Source: Tolypeutes matacus (lineage: Eukaryota; Chordata; Mammalia; Cingulata; Chlamyphoridae). From it: a stretch of 64,000 nucleotides of DNA. The notes beneath the pieces were generated by a model. The model saw only the letters and a list, made by a program, of their open reading frames with translations. It was not told the origin of the DNA and did not search any database. Both the position numbers and the translations under genes were made by a program. Below are positions 35,446 to 47,076 of this stretch, piece after piece (the stretch's first letter is position 1; each line of letters opens with the position of its first letter). The stretch covers positions 3,844,210 through 3,908,209 of the forward strand of contig JAKSZT010053881.1 in the NCBI GenBank assembly GCA_026826555.1. The letters run 5' to 3'.

Positions 35446-36411
35446 ACTGCATATTTCTTAACAGTCAAATGGTCAATTTGCTAGAATGTGACACTTGTTA
35501 AAGCCATTGTGTGCGATGTCAGGCTGTGTCTACTGAAGTGTCTATGATCATAATTACCTCTTCCCCTAGCCTTACCTCTCCCCCAATCACAATCTTGATG
35601 AATTTTGTGAGGCATCATATTAATTTTTTTTCTCTGAAAGCCACAGTACTTAAATTGAAGACATTTATATTCTTGTCACATTAGCATCACTTTAACTTAC
35701 TAGATAGTATTTTGTTTTTAGTTGGTTGCAAATGTTGATTTCTCCTTTTTCAGTTTGCAAAACTATATGACAGGAAATCTGTAGCTAAATATCACTTTAT
35801 GATTTCCATCTGTTCAAGTACAATATTGTTTATGGTGTAGTCCAGATTGCAATGTGATAGAAATGTCCTATTACAGCAGATAGAATTTAAAGTGATCATT
35901 GTGCATTCTAATGAGAAAACATTTTTAAACAAGTATTTCACTTAATTTCAAAGCAGAGTAACCAAATACCACAATTTGATGACAGCATCTGCTCTACAGA
36001 GATTGTTTTGTGCTGTCTACAGTTTTTTAAAAAAGCAACTTTTTCTGGCTCTCATAGAAATCTATAAAATTTTCTCATATGTGTACCAATATTGGAAGCT
36101 GGGGCAAGTGGGGAGACTTTATAAATCAATTTGAATAACCTTAAAAATTTCTTTTTTCTGTTAGCATAGAGAACATCTTCCATTATTTTGTGTGTCTTGG
36201 CCATAGGGGTGGGAGAGAGGGAGTTGTTTTGGCTTTAAATTTAGATAATAATTTTTGCTAAATTTTAATCTGGAAGTCTGTACACCTTTACTAAATAAAG
36301 GTGGGCCTCTAGCCACTTCATATTTGGCTCTAAGAGGAAAAGAGATAAAATCATAGTTCCTGGAGTGTTTCCTAAAGTATTGACTAATTCCAAGATTTCT
36401 AGTTCCCATGG
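35446..36411. other. unique stretch, possibly conserved noncoding
   Basis: No repeat recognised in 35500-36060. The sequence is complex, not low-complexity, with motif-like words (tgatcattgtgcattctaat; gatgacagcatctg). Function unknown. Confidence 0.35.
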
Positions 36412-36934
36412 TGTATTAGTCAGCCAAAGGGGAGCTAATGCGAAATACCAAAAATAGGTTGGTCTTTATAAAGGGTATTTATTTGGGGTAGAAGTCCACA
36501 GATACCAGGCCATAAAGCATTAAGTTGCTTCTCTCACCAAAGTCCATTGCCACGTGTTGAAGCAAGACAGCTGCCCATGTTTGGCAGGGTTCAGGCTTCT
36601 TGGGTTCCTCTCTTCCTGGGGCTGAGTTTCTTTCCCAGCTTAGCACCTCTGGTTCCTCTACAAGGTCAGCTGTAGACTATCAGGCAAACGGCTCACTTCT
36701 CCTCTCCTGGGGCCTTCTCTCCAACATCAAAACTGCTTCAACTCTGTTCTTTGTGACACCTTTTATATTTTCTTCCCCCACCCACCAAGGGGTGGGGCTC
36801 AACGCCCTACTGACGTGTCCCAGTCAACGCCCTAATCATAACTTAATCATGCCCAGATTAACAGATCAGTTTACAAGCATGATCCAATTATATTTTTGGA
36901 ATTCATAATTACATCAAATTGCCCAATGGCTACA
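36412..36934 (-). mobile_element. solo LTR, ERVL/MaLR-like, family A
   Basis: TGTATTAGTC start and CTACA end, with a perfect 5-bp TSD, catgg, at 36407-36411 and 36935-36939. On the minus strand it matches the LTRs at 14975 and 46430 and keeps the AATAAA signal (plus: gggtatttatttgggg). It is 523 bp, shorter than the 646-bp copies, so it has internal deletions. Confidence 0.9.
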
Positions 36935-36939
36935 CATGG

Positions 36940-38159
36940 CATGTTATAAAATGCCTTATTCTCCTGTCTAATCAGCTGTTATCTGGTCATTTACTTTTCT
37001 GTTTTCTATTCTAGTATATGCACTGCTAAAATGAATGGGGGTAAACCACACTTCCCCTATCAATGCTACACCCCACTCTTAATTCACAAAATAACCCCAT
37101 ATTCCTCAGTTTCCAACAGAATTAGATACATTTCTTAATTTAATTAATTCGTTTTTATATCTCCTTCTCTTTTTAGCCCCCATCAAATTCTTTTGTACCC
37201 TAGCTGCTCCTCTCCTCCCATTAGAGTGACCTTTGACCCTATCACAGACATTGACTGGGCAGTTAGTTAAGAATTAACTTTTTTTCCATTAGAATATTTT
37301 TTTACTTAGCAAAGTTGTGGGTTTAAAGGGTTAACTTTTATATCCTAACAATTTAAGGGATTTAGTGCAGAGACTAGCTGTCTACTTGAAGATTCCCACT
37401 GATTTATCTTTCTCATCATATTTTTCCATTACACACCAATAGATCCCCAGCAGACCACCCCACCAGTATCCATTTATGCTACCCACCCCCAGCTTGCATA
37501 TTTTGAGTTCCCAAAAGTCCACAATTTAGACCTTCTTCAGAGACCACATGATATTGATTAGTTCCTCGTGCCAGTCAATGTTTACAAGCCTTGCAAAAAG
37601 ATTCCATCTTCTTCTGTGAATCCTTTTTTGGGATAATGAAGAATTGTGGTCTTTTAAATCAGGGCACTCAGTGTACATATCAAATTCATATTTTTTGAAA
37701 CAGACATAAGGCTCATTTGATGGTTTGTAGTTGACACAGTTATTTCCATACAAATGGTGATGTCACAGATCCATCAACTAACTGTATATTTCAACCAAAA
37801 ATTTGGTTCTATGTTATGTCATACCAAATTAGAAAATGAAGTCTTGCTTCTTATAATATGTCATATGCATATATGCCTTGAGATCATTTATATGTGTGGA
37901 GGGAGCAGGTACACTGTTTTGGCACAGGATTCCCAAAATTCTTCTGAGCAATTAGAAAGGAAAATAATTAGAATAGTTGAAGTCAGTGGGTCTGTGTTGA
38001 GAGAAAATATTTTAATTTGAAAACAATTGACCAGTTTTATCAAGTGGAAGAAAATGTGGATATTTTCATTTTTTAAAGACAAATTTTCTTCCTGTAAAAA
38101 TGCAATTAAAATGCAAATTAAATCTTTAATAAGGTATCTTTCTTACCTATCATATAGGT
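36940..38159. other. unique AT-rich stretch
   Basis: No repeat recognised apart from the unassigned open frame at 37526-37753, listed separately. Confidence 0.45.
37526..37753 (-). other. 75-codon open frame of unknown origin
   Basis: The minus-strand frame is open from an in-frame stop at 37763-37765 to a TAA at 37526-37528, with TTG rather than ATG at its upstream end. Composition looks protein-like (three Trp, four Cys, a basic KRIHRRRW patch, an acidic HEEL stretch) and does not match L1 or LTR content. I do not recognise a family. It could be an exon or pseudogene relic, or chance in AT-rich DNA. Confidence 0.2.
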
Positions 38160-39265
38160 AAGATTAAAAAGTTGCCAGCACACTGTTTTCATTGATATGG
38201 AAAACAGACATTCTCATACATTGTTAGGACAGACTAGTCAGTTCTACCATGATTCAACATACACATTCCTAAAAATCACTGCTAGGCAAAATTGTTCAAT
38301 AGAAACCACAGGGTTTGTTAGGAAAATGGGTTAGGAGCAGACATAATACTCAAAAACTTCATCAGTGACACACACAAAAAGTTAAGAACCTAATAAAAAT
38401 GGCAGCACACTTTTATACATATTAAATGGTTTAGAAATTTATAAATACTACAATAAATATGGCACTTTACCTTGAAAAAGGAAGTTTGTAAAAATGGGCC
38501 TTGGAAGGGTTGTACTTTGTAAGTTATTGTAAAGTGATGGGAGGAGGGTTATCTGAAATGGGCCAGAAACTTGTAATATCAGATGTGAATGACCATCGTT
38601 TTATGCCACAATCAGTAAACTGAGGTGGCTGGCAGATGTTTGAGAGACCTGTGAGTGCATTTTGTGAGTTCCTACCCTGCTTGGTTTAGCTGGGTGTAAT
38701 TTTACACGTTTATCTTCTAGAGCATCTTGGATATGAAATCTGGCATAAGCAAACATGAAATTTGTGTTATGCTTAAATTGTTCCCAGTATATCATTCTTG
38801 TTGGAACAAATTCACATTTCAAAGCAAATGTTATAGCAGAACTGATTAAATTGGTATAACTTCTATGGAAAGCAATTTGGGAAAAAATATATATGTACGT
38901 GTGTGCATACATATGTGTGTGTGCATATATATATATATATTAAATATACATGCCCTTTTTACCCATAAATTCTAGTTATCCTAGAGATAGATGAGTACTT
39001 ACGCAAAGTGATGTATTTACAGGGTATTCATTGCAGCATTGTTTGTAATAAAAAGATTATAAATGTCGTAAATGTCTATTAATAGATCAATGGTTAAATA
39101 AATTATGGTTAAGAACCACCTATCTGAACAGATTTGTAATGTTCTCTAAGACACATTGTATAAAAGCAGGGTTTAGAACAATACGTATAATATGTTATCA
39201 TTTGCATAAAAATAATATATAATTGTATGCTTACATGCTCGGAAAAAAACTGAATCAGAAACTAG
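38160..39265 (+). mobile_element. old L1 (L1M-like) ORF2 3' part and 3'UTR
   Basis: In order: 'ttgccagcacactgttttc', 'ctcatacattgttagga', 'cttctatggaaagcaatttggg', 'gggtattcattgcagcattgtttgtaataaaa', 'atagatcaatggttaaataaattatgg', 'aagcagggtttagaacaata'. This is the collinear C-terminal ORF2 region of an old L1. A TG/TA-rich simple repeat (38888-38942) interrupts it. Confidence 0.82.
38888..38942. repeat. TG/TA alternating simple repeat
   Basis: Alternating purine-pyrimidine tract (gtgtgtgtgcatatatatat type) grown within the L1. Confidence 0.8.
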
Positions 39266-39284
39266 TATCTTGACAATGCCAAAC

Positions 39285-39402
39285 TTTGACTTACTTGAGG
39301 ACAGAAACTATATCTTATTTATGTCCCTCTTCTCAACATTTAGCATGGTGCCAAGTTTTCACTAGCTGCACAATCAGAATATGTTGAATGGGTAAATGAA
39401 TA
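39285..39402 (+). mobile_element. L2 LINE 3' end fragment
   Basis: Reads 'gaggacagaaactatatcttatttatgtccctcttctcaacatttagcatggtgcc...', then 'tgttgaatgggtaaatgaatatg', the standard L2 3' terminus. Confidence 0.7.
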
Positions 39403-39944
39403 TGTCTTTTAGCACTTCTGTTGCAAAGAAAAATTGTTATGCAGAATTCCAAATATAAAACAAACTGAGAATGATTGAATCACTAAGGCATTCATATTAC
39501 CGATTTTTTTTTTTCGAACAATGAGCTTTTTTCCTATGCTTAGAACATTACTATATTTTCAGGGTTTTGATTTAAATGTGTCTTTTAAGGTCATGATACT
39601 GGGATATAGTCATAGTAGAGTAACCATAATGATAATGGCTCTAGAAACTAATTTATGAAGAATCATTGAAGAAATTGGAGAAGGGGAAAACAGCAAAAAG
39701 GGCAGACATGTTAAGTTATTTAATTTTTGAAGAGCTATCATTTGGAGGAGTATTTAAGTTCTGTGTTTCTCCAAAGGACAGACTAATGGATTTCAGCTTA
39801 ATATAAGAGCATGCTAATACCTATTAACAATTGCAAGAGCAACATCATAAAAGCTTTTAGTAGCAATTGTTTGTACAAAGGTTTCTGTCAGGAGTAATGA
39901 AAGGAGGAAGCTTAGTAGAATGAAGAATTTATGTAGTCCTTTTT
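39403..39944. other. unique AT-rich stretch
   Basis: Nothing recognised. Confidence 0.45.
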
Positions 39945-40155
39945 TAGAATCAAGCAGCTCTGGGTTTGAATGCATGCCATGCCACTGAGGAACTGTTGTG
40001 ACCTTGGGCAAAAAAGGTAACCTTTCTAATTTCCCTTATTATGAAATGAAAATAATAAATTGTATTTTATAGGGTTGCTATAAGGATTAAGAAAATGTAA
40101 AGTACCCAACACCATGATCAGCATTTTATAGTAGGCTCTCCATAAATTATTACTG
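39945..40155 (+). mobile_element. MIR SINE
   Basis: A fairly complete MIR: 'agctctgggtttgaatgcatgcc...ctgttgtgaccttgggcaaa...gggttgctataaggattaag...agtaggctctccataaat'. Confidence 0.82.
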
Positions 40156-40476
40156 TTGCCATTGAAATAGAAATACCTTGTTGGATAAAAAGTTACGCTA
40201 TTTGGTCTGTAAGGTCCATTCTAAAGCTAATATTTTAAAGTTTTATTTTACCTATTATCTTAAATAAAATACATTTATGTATGCCATTGTTGGAATCATC
40301 AAAATTAAAATATGATTTTGAGGAATAATTATAATTTTGAATTATGACAAATTTTTCTCTAAAGTCTTTGTAGTATACTAATCATGCTTAATGTATATTT
40401 TCATAATTAAAATATGTGTTTTGATAGTTTAATTAATTACCTAAGGTTAAATACCTATAAATATCACAGTAGAGAC

Positions 40477-41010
40477 TGTATCAGCAAGGGTTCAGTCAGT
40501 AAAACAGGTTCACCATGTTTTTCCATGGAGGGAATTTAATATAGGGAATTGGTTACATAGTGATGAGGGCTGAAGGAGCAAAATGGGAATACCAAGGTAA
40601 CTGAGTGATAAATGCTAAAAGCAGCTCCCACTTCTAGGGCTGGAGGAAGAAAGCTGGGGAGGGATACAGAACTGGGGTTCAAACTTCTGAGGTAATTGTG
40701 CTGTCTGGTGGCTACTGTGACCTCTAAAGAGTTACACTGAAGAACCTGGAACTAACTGTTGCTGCCAATGGCAAGGCACTGTGGCTAGAGTAACATTGAG
40801 AGGAATATCAAGCAAATAGGGAGTAGATCCTCTTCCCTTCTCTTGCTTTCCAGTTTCCCTCTAGTGTCCCTCATTGGCAGAGCCTAGCAGGAAGCCAGGT
40901 GGCAAAAGAAAGGACAAGTGTCATTTGCAGATCCCCAGCCCCAGCATCACAAAGCAGAGTATAGAAGGCGGAATTTGGAATTAAGAAACAGCAGCTGAGT
41001 AAATGGCACA
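40477..41010 (-). mobile_element. ERVL-like solo LTR with perfect TSD
   Basis: The 534-bp unit starts TGTATCAGCA and ends ATGGCACA. The pentanucleotide gagac lies at 40472-40476 and 41011-41015. Read on the minus strand the 3' end is 'ccaattccctatattaaattcc', with an ATTAAA signal about 60 bp from the end. It is distinct from families A and B. Confidence 0.82.
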
Positions 41011-41015
41011 GAGAC

Positions 41016-42283
41016 CTCTGTGTAGAAATTCTTTTATGTCATATTTAAATACCAAATTTATATATTTTTATGTAGAAAACCTGCATTTTGAAATCCTTTT
41101 CTCTCATAGAAGGAACTTACCTACCCATATACTTTCCATTAGTGCTTTAAGTTGCCTTCCTTTCAGAAAGGATGAATGAATTCACTAAGAATTCCTTTCT
41201 TATTGAAAGTGATTCTTCTAAGAATTAAGGTTTGCAGAATGTAACACAAATTAAAAATTACAACATGAAAAGTGACTTCATTTTGCAATCACAAATTTAT
41301 CATTTGAGTAAAATTATTAGTGTGGGTTTTTTGCAATTGGAGTAGGATTGGCTTTTGGAGATATGACTGTCTCTAAGATACAAAAGATATTATGCTTTAA
41401 AAATATATGTTTTTGCCCTCTTTTACAAAAGTGAGCCAGTAGGTTGCAATACATTTTTAAACTAAGAATAGTTGGGTATCTTTGAAGATACCAAAAAAGT
41501 TTGGTATCTTTTTTTCAGATACTGATACTCACAGCAGATGTGCTGATAAAATTAAGACTAATACACTTAAGACTGAGGCTCTTAAGACTAGACATGCCAC
41601 TAAATTTCACTTATTTATACAGTTCTCAGTGAAGCCACAGTTGTTTACTTACTGTTGCTTTCTCTGAGATATCTTCATGGGTTCTAATGAAATATACTGG
41701 TAGTTGTTCTAAAGGCATGCTCTAACATGTGCCCATTGTAAAAATATGGTAGGACCAAACTTGTAAAATAACTTTTGTGAGTACTCACATTGAGTGGATT
41801 TTGTCACACATAGTAGTAGTATAAGAATTTGTAGAAGTTAAGTAAATGTTAGTAATACCTTTAAAATATTTCGGGAGGTAGATAAGGTTTTACATTATTA
41901 AAACAAATATTCTAATCCTTTTACAAAATTACTCAAAATTTATAGTTTGGTTGCTGTTTTGTTAAATAAAGAATATCTGATTAAATAAACAAACAATTTT
42001 GCGAAGATTTCTTAGGAGAAGTTCCTTTCGCTGTATCTTTTCATGTCATCATTTATCAATTATAAGGTTTAAATTGTATCCCCTAACTTCAGTGGCACTT
42101 CAGGGATGGAGTTTTGGGGGCAACTTTAGATATGTGAAGGCTGAACTATAAACTCTGGATGAAGGCAACATAAAACTAGGGTTTTCCATTATCAGCTTAA
42201 CTACAGCAACAACAAGAGGGTAATTATCTTAAGCATGAAGATAAAAAAAACACTTAATTAAAATATCCTACAATTTAGGCAGC
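41016..42283. other. unique AT-rich stretch
   Basis: Nothing recognised. Confidence 0.5.
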
Positions 42284-42358
42284 TGGGCCTGGCTCACGTT
42301 GCCCATGGCCACGTCAAGTCCCAACCTGTGCAGCACCGTGATGTGCAGGGTGGTACAA
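42284..42358 (-). other. small GC-rich block of unknown origin
   Basis: About 75 bp of much higher GC than its surroundings, directly before the L1 5'UTR. On the minus strand it is open for about 30 codons with G/C-ending codons (CTG, GTG, ATC) ending in TAG. It may be an exapted or retroposed coding scrap, or part of the L1 promoter. Not identified. Confidence 0.25.
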
Positions 42359-42369
42359 AATTTTCATAG

Positions 42370-43950
42370 TTAAGATATCATTGAGAGAATTCCAGGAAGA
42401 TGGCCTCAAAGTAGGCCAACAGGGCTCAGGTCTCTTACAAAAACAACGGAAGAAGGACAGAGGCTGTTCGAAGGAATGCTTTGGAGATCTGCAGACCAGG
42501 AGAGTACTGTGTGCATCTTCCACGAGGGAGTGGAGACGGAGAGACAAAGAGACTGAAACAAAAACCATGAGTTACTTGCACCCGCAGCTGGGAACGGTAC
42601 CCATCCCCTAATCTAGAGGTGAACAACCTCGGTACAACCCATGGCTGATGGCGGCCAACCTAACGGGAATGGACATCTTCCTCCCTGGGAAGAGGGAGGG
42701 TATGGCAGAGGGCTAAGTGTGGTTTTTCTTCAGCAAGTTTAAACAGCAGGACCCTGCTTTGAATCATGGCTCTAAGTGTCTGAGAAACACTAGCCAGTGG
42801 AGTTTGAAAAGAGCCACCTCCATGGAAAGGCTTACCAAAGAACACCATCTGCTGGCAGGGTGGGAAAGTGAAGGAAACAGAAGCCTTTTTTTGGAGTCTC
42901 TCATGTCCCTATCCTCAGGTCCCCTTGAATTAGGTCTGTACCCAATTAGTGGGTCTCTGGTCCTGTTTAGATAACTTAAAAAGAGCAGTGGTAAAGTTTT
43001 AGAATAAGTTGAAATAAAGATCAAAGAAAATCTGTGAAACTAAGCCAGTAGGCAAGAGAGAGAAATTGACCATCAGTGTAAACTTGACAACATAATCTGA
43101 TGCTTAGACAGCAAAAAAATTAAAAGCCATACTAAGAAACAGGAATATACGGCCCAGCCAAAGGAACAAATTAAAAATCCTGGTGAGAGACAAGATTTAA
43201 AACAACTAATCAATGATGTTCTCACAAATCTCCTAAATCAGTTCAAGCAGTTGAAGGAAAATATGGCTAAAGAGATACAGGATATTAAAAAGACACTGCG
43301 TGAGCATAAAGAAGAATTTAAAAGCTTGTAAAGAAAAGTATCAGATCTTATGGGAATGAAAGACATTTGATGAGATTAAAATATATTAGAGGCATATAAA
43401 GGCAGATTTGAAGTGGCAAAGCAATGAATAAGCAAATTAAAGGTCAGAAAATCTGAACTTGAAAAGACAGAAGAACAGAGAAAAGAATAGAGAAAATTGA
43501 AGGGTCTCAAGGAATTGAATGACAGCATGAAACGCACAAACGTACGCCTTCAGGGTGTCCCAGAAGGAGAAGAGAATGGAAAAGAGGCAGAAAGATATTT
43601 GTGAAAATAAGGGGTGAAAATTTCCCAACCCTTATAAATACATAAATATCAATATCCAAGAAGGACAAAGAACTCCAAACAGAATAAATCTGAATAGACC
43701 TACTACAAGACACCTACTATTCAGAATGTCAAATGCCAGAGATAAAAAGAGAATTCTGAAAGCAGTAAGAGAAACGTAAGTCATCACATACAAGGAATTA
43801 TAATAAGATGAAGTGCTGATTTCTCATCAGAAATCATGGAGGCGAGAAGGCAGTGGTATGATATATTTAAGATACTGAAAGGAAAAAAAAAAACTGCCAG
43901 CCAAGAATTCTTTATCTGGCAAAACTGTCCTTCAAAAATGAGGATGGGAT
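42370..43950 (+). mobile_element. L1 5'UTR and ORF1, forward arm
   Basis: The 5'UTR begins near 'ccaggaagatggcctcaaag', an L1-type start, and runs to about 43080. ORF1 remnants follow: a coiled-coil part at about 43170-43330 (LINDVLTNLLNQFKQ-like, then KEIQDIKKTLREHKEE-like) and the RNA-binding/C-terminal part at about 43640-43950 (QRTPNR...TTRHLLFRMSN...). There are many stops and frameshifts. It ends at the junction with an inverted copy. Confidence 0.85.
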
Positions 43951-45746
43951 AAAAAATTCTTGGCTAACGGTTTTTCTCTTCTAGTGCCTTCAACTGCCTT
44001 TTCGCCTCCATGGTTTCTGAAGAGAAATCCACACGAAGTCTTATTGGACGTTCCTTGTATGTGATATTTCACTTCTCCCTTGCTGCTTTCAGAATTTTCT
44101 CTTTATCTTTGGCATTTGGCATTCTAAATATTACGTGTTTTGGGGTAGGTCTATTTGGATTTATTCTAATTGGACTACTCTATGCTTCCTGGACATGTAT
44201 ATTCATATATTTCGTGAGAATTGGGAAATTTTTGGCTGTTATTTCCTCAGATACTCTTTCTGCCCCTTTTCCCTTCTCTTTTCCTTCTGGAACTCCCATA
44301 GCACGAATTTTGGTGCACTTTATGCTATTATTCAACTCTGAGTCCCTGCTCAATTTTTTCCATTCTTTTCTCTTTCTGTTCTTTTCTTTTTTCATTTTCA
44401 GCTGTTCTGCCCTCTACGTCACTGATTCTTTCCTCTGTAATCTAAGATCTGCTCTTGTGTGCCTCGGATTTTTAATCTCACTTACTGTGTATTTCATTCC
44501 CATAAGTTCTTTTTTCTATCCAAAAATTCAAATTTTTATTTGTGCTCGCCCAGTGTCTTCTTAATGTCTTTTATTTCTTTAGCCATGTTTTCCTTCATCT
44601 TCATGATTTGATTTAGGAGACTTGTATGAAACTCATTGATTAGCTGTTTCAAGTCCTGTGTCTTGCCTAGAGCTTTGATTTGTTCCTTTGCCTGAGTCAT
44701 AGCTTCCTTTTTCTTGGTATGCCTTGTAACTTTTTGCTGATGTCTAGGCATCTGATTCTGATGCTGAGTTTACGCTGATGTTCAGTTTTTCTTTTTTGCC
44801 TAGGGATTTATTGTTAAGTAGCTGTGCGCTACCACTGTTCTTTGACTATTGGTTCAACTTATTCTAGATATTTAGTATTGCCCCTGTTTAACTGCTCCGA
44901 GCAGGGCTAAGGATCCAGTTATGGGGTACAGGACAGTATTTAAGGGCCTTGGAGAGGGGGGTCAGTAAAGACACCTACTTGCCTCTTTAATTTTTTATTA
45001 TTTTTCCCTTTTTGTGCAATTTTCTGGTCTGCCAGAAGATTTCACTCTTTGGAAGACCTCTCAGCTCAAACCCCAGGTGCTAAGGGAGAATGCATTCAGT
45101 GTAACTCCACAGTGAGTAGTACAGAAGCAATATCCTCACGGCTGGCCAGACCTTACAAACAAACTTTCTCAGAAACTGTTCTCCCCTGGTTTGCCAAACC
45201 CTCCCTCCCTCTGCCTCCTCAGCAACCAGCTCAGTGCAGTAGGGAGGGTGTTTGAGAACGCAAATTACCTTTAGCTCCTTGCAGGCTCTTAGTGCAAACA
45301 ATGTCATGGCTCCACCCAGCCTGAAAGTGTGTGACACCTCCAGTGCAGCAGACCAAGTTCACTGGCCAAAATCTGAATTTGCTGTAGGCTGTGCCCCTCC
45401 ATTTCCCCTTTCTTGGGGAAAAGGGCCCCTGCAACTCCCTCAGATTGCTCTTTGCTCTGAGGGTGGGGGGGTGGGTGGGCGCCAGCTGCTGCTGCTGCAA
45501 CTTTACAGTCAGCTGAACCTCCTTTCCTTTGCCCCTTTCTCTTCTGGTTGGTGTCTCACTTTCCCCTGCTGTTCTGAGCCCCAGAGCAGCTCTCCAGACA
45601 GACTCCACTTTTTTCCTGGGAGAGAAGTGATCCCTCTGCCTTCTCTAATCTTCCGTCTTCCCAGAAGTTCTAGCCTCCTCCTTTATTAGTGTTGTCTCAG
45701 GGACAGTTCTCATGGTGAGACTCACTCCTTTCAAGTGCACCTGCAT
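43951..45746 (-). mobile_element. L1 ORF1 and 5'UTR, inverted arm
   Basis: Reading downwards from 45746: a GC-rich L1 5'UTR (45750 to about 44900) starting with 'cttctgggaagacggaagat' logic, then ORF1. The ORF1 N-terminal part is open at 44536-44751 and encodes a Lys/Glu-rich coiled coil ending KEIKDIKKTLGEHK, nearly the same as the forward arm. The ORF1 C-terminal part is at 43951-44140. The 184-codon open frame on the plus strand at 44010-44564 is simply the antisense of this ORF1. The 5'UTR differs from that of the forward arm, so two L1 copies or subfamilies are involved. Confidence 0.83.
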
Positions 45747-46205
45747 TGCAAGAATTCTTTATCCAGCAAAACTGTCATTCAAGTATGACTGAGCTTAAAA
45801 TATTAACAGATAAACAGAAACTAAGAGAGTTCGTAACATCACTTACAAGGGATGTCCAATAAGACTTAGTGCGGATTTCTTTTAAGAAACCATGGAGGTA
45901 AGAAGGCAGTGGTATGATAAAATTAAGGTACTGAAAGAAAAACCGCCAGCCAAAAATTTTTTATCCAGCAAAACGGTCCTTCAAATATGATGATAAGTTT
46001 AAAGTAGTCATAGATAAACAGAAACTAAGAGAGTTTGTAAATAAGAATCCAACTCTGGAGGAAAGACTAAAGGAAGTTCTGCAGCCAGAAAAGAAAAAAG
46101 AAGAGAGAGAAGCTTGGAGGAGATTGTGAAAGTGAAGACAATCTGAGAGGGTAACCAAAAGGGCAAAAAGATTGCCAAAAATAAGTTATGACATATGGAT
46201 GCCAA
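45747..46205 (+). mobile_element. L1 ORF1 C-terminal segments, tandemly duplicated
   Basis: The motif encoding RILYPAKLSF appears at 45750-45785 and again, diverged, at about 45950-45985. Between them the upstream ORF1 part (aagggatgtccaataagac...) restarts. With the forward and inverted arms, this region holds four copies of the ORF1 C-terminal domain. The last one runs on to the ORF1 stop near 46128 and the ORF1-ORF2 spacer. Confidence 0.8.
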
Positions 46206-46429
46206 AGGATAAAATCGTTTAAGTAAGTAATGCCCTTACAGTAAGAACATTTAATGTTAATGGATTAAACTCCCCAATCAAAAAACATAGGGTGACAGAA
46301 TGGGTAAGAAAACATGAGCGATACATATGTCTGCAGGAGACTCACCATGGGCCCAAGAATGCAAATAGACTGAAAGTCAAAGGTTGGAAAAAGATATTTC
46401 ATGAAAATAGTAACCAAAAGAGAGCAGGC
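46206..46429 (+). mobile_element. L1 ORF2 endonuclease N-terminus
   Basis: Encodes TVRTFNVNGLNSPIKKHRV and later ICLQETHHGPKN...LKVKGWKKIF, the APE-type endonuclease start of L1 ORF2, including the conserved N and QETH residues. Cut after about 70 residues by an LTR. Confidence 0.88.
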
Positions 46430-47076
46430 TGTGGCAGTTTGAAATTATTTTATGAATCCCCAAAAGAGAAATATTGTGTTTTAAACTAATTCATTCCTAT
46501 GAGTGTGAGGCCAGTTTAACTGGATTATGTCAGTGGGGTGTGATCAGTGTTGAATCTTTGCCCTCTTGCTGGGTCTGATCTAAAGAGAGATACAGACTCA
46601 GACAGAGGAAAAAAGGAGCCTGCATATTTAATTCTTCAATGTAAAATAGAGGATTGCTTAAGCACAAAGCCCCCAAGAGGCTGTGTCCATGGCGCAGCTC
46701 AAGAGGTCCTGCTATATGCCTGACAGCTTACATTTGAACTTGGGAAGAGAACAGAATAGCTGAGACTGATATAGGAGGCCTGGAAAGAGACAAGCACTAT
46801 GCCTGGTTGCTCACAGCTGAGCTCCAAAAGACAGTAGATTCTGGAGGGAAGGTAGAGACCTCTGCAGAGATTGGTGGCCATCTTGCTTCACCATGGCGCA
46901 ACAGCTCCAGGAACAACAGTTGCTGACTTTGGCGAGAAAGCATCTCTTACGGTCCCTTGAATTGAGCTCTTCATCATCTTGTAATTGTGAGCTTTTACCC
47001 CAAATAAATACCCTTTATAAAAGCCAACACATTTCTGGTACTTTGCATCAGTAGCCCTTTGGCAAACTAAAATACA
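46430..47076 (+). mobile_element. solo LTR, ERVL/MaLR-like, family A, inside L1 ORF2
   Basis: 647 bp, TGTGGCAGTTTGAAA... to ...AAACTAAAATACA, with AATAAA near 47003. It is the same family as 14975-15620 and 36412-36934 but in plus orientation. L1 ORF2 stops at 46425-46429 (caggc) and resumes at 47077 (ggggtagctat). The duplicated target is not exact, probably because of mutation. Confidence 0.86.

Noticed and set aside
36600..36908. 102-codon plus-strand frame
   Set aside because: Lies wholly within the family A LTR on its antisense strand.
45252..45689. 145-codon plus-strand frame, and 125-codon minus-strand frame at 45231-45608
   Set aside because: Both lie in the GC-rich 5'UTR of the inverted L1. 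GC-rich noncoding DNA gives long chance frames, and neither matches a known protein.
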